This document shows, in pieces, positions 63,989 to 64,000 of a stretch of DNA of 64,000 bases. The stretch covers positions 3,276,501 through 3,340,500 of the forward strand of contig NZ_CP095046.1 of assembly GCF_022919215.1 (NCBI RefSeq). The letters run 5' to 3'. The stretch comes from Hymenobacter cellulosilyticus. Its GTDB lineage: Bacteria; Bacteroidota; Bacteroidia; Cytophagales; Hymenobacteraceae. The notes beneath the pieces are model-generated. The model did no database searches, was not told where the DNA came from, and saw nothing but the letters and a program-made list of their open reading frames with translations. The stretch's first letter is position 1, and each line of letters opens with the position of its first letter. The translations under genes were made by a program, and so were the position numbers.

Positions 63989-64000
63989 CAGGGCTTTTGA

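Noticed and set aside
1..64000. CRISPR arrays, tRNA genes, rRNA genes, insertion sequences
   Set aside because: I looked for regularly spaced direct repeats, TψC-like GGTTCGA contexts, and transposase frames, and found none that could be supported.

Overview
The window reads as a chromosomal segment of a GC-rich member of the Bacteroidota, most likely a Hymenobacter or close relative in the Cytophagales. This is inferred from gene content: SusC/SusD/SusE outer-membrane proteins, type IX secretion C-terminal sorting tails on three proteins, a short-form AMP nucleosidase, UMF1-type permease, DUF1573 and DUF2279 proteins, a fused alpha/beta 2-oxoacid dehydrogenase E1, and repeated TAnnTTTG promoter elements typical of this phylum. 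No tRNA, rRNA operon, CRISPR array, transposase or prophage was seen.

Layout. 1-1051: end of a probable ATPase gene overlapping an HNH nuclease gene, resembling a Septu-like (PtuA/PtuB) defence pair cut by the window edge. 1128-15958: mostly housekeeping genes: permease, DinB protein, amidohydrolase, AMP nucleosidase, a lone PD-(D/E)XK protein overlapping an archaemetzincin-like protease, LtaS-like sulfatase with a SUKH-like partner, alanine dehydrogenase, DUF1573 protein, fused E1. 16074-19342: LuxE-like ligase, an NtrC-like regulator, a hairpin-rich gap and the RNase P RNA gene (minus strand) carrying a large extra palindrome. 19847-29703: subtilase, T9SS lipoprotein, two unknown proteins, M1 peptidase, phosphoesterase, alpha/beta hydrolase framed by two palindromic elements, DUF2027/Smr protein, DUF2279 protein. 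29892-41716: starch-type glycan region: secreted GH13 amylase, BadF-type sugar kinase, SusE-SusD-SusC, and a starch-binding-domain esterase. 41795-50167: complete trp operon in the order trpL-E-G-D-C-F-B-A followed by aroF, with a leader peptide containing three consecutive Trp codons and an attenuator. 50286-60331: membrane AraC-type regulator, secreted orphans, phenylalanine 4-hydroxylase behind a probable attenuator, dienelactone hydrolase, AarF kinase with a TetR-like partner, DinB, photolyase and an SDR. 60542-63988: pyruvate carboxylase.

Data quality. Twelve genes (including trpE, trpD, trpC, trpA, susC and pyc) are broken by sixteen single-base deletions, every one in a short G or C run. 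Restoring one base at each restores the full frame and family-typical lengths (pyc becomes 1149 residues). I therefore treat these as probable sequencing/assembly errors and annotate the repaired genes, flagging each site.

Main points of interest: an RNase P RNA whose P12 region contains a roughly 93-nt palindrome with arms related to an intergenic repeat elsewhere in the window; two attenuator-type leaders (trp and phenylalanine hydroxylase); several families of intergenic palindromes; and the partial defence module at the left edge.
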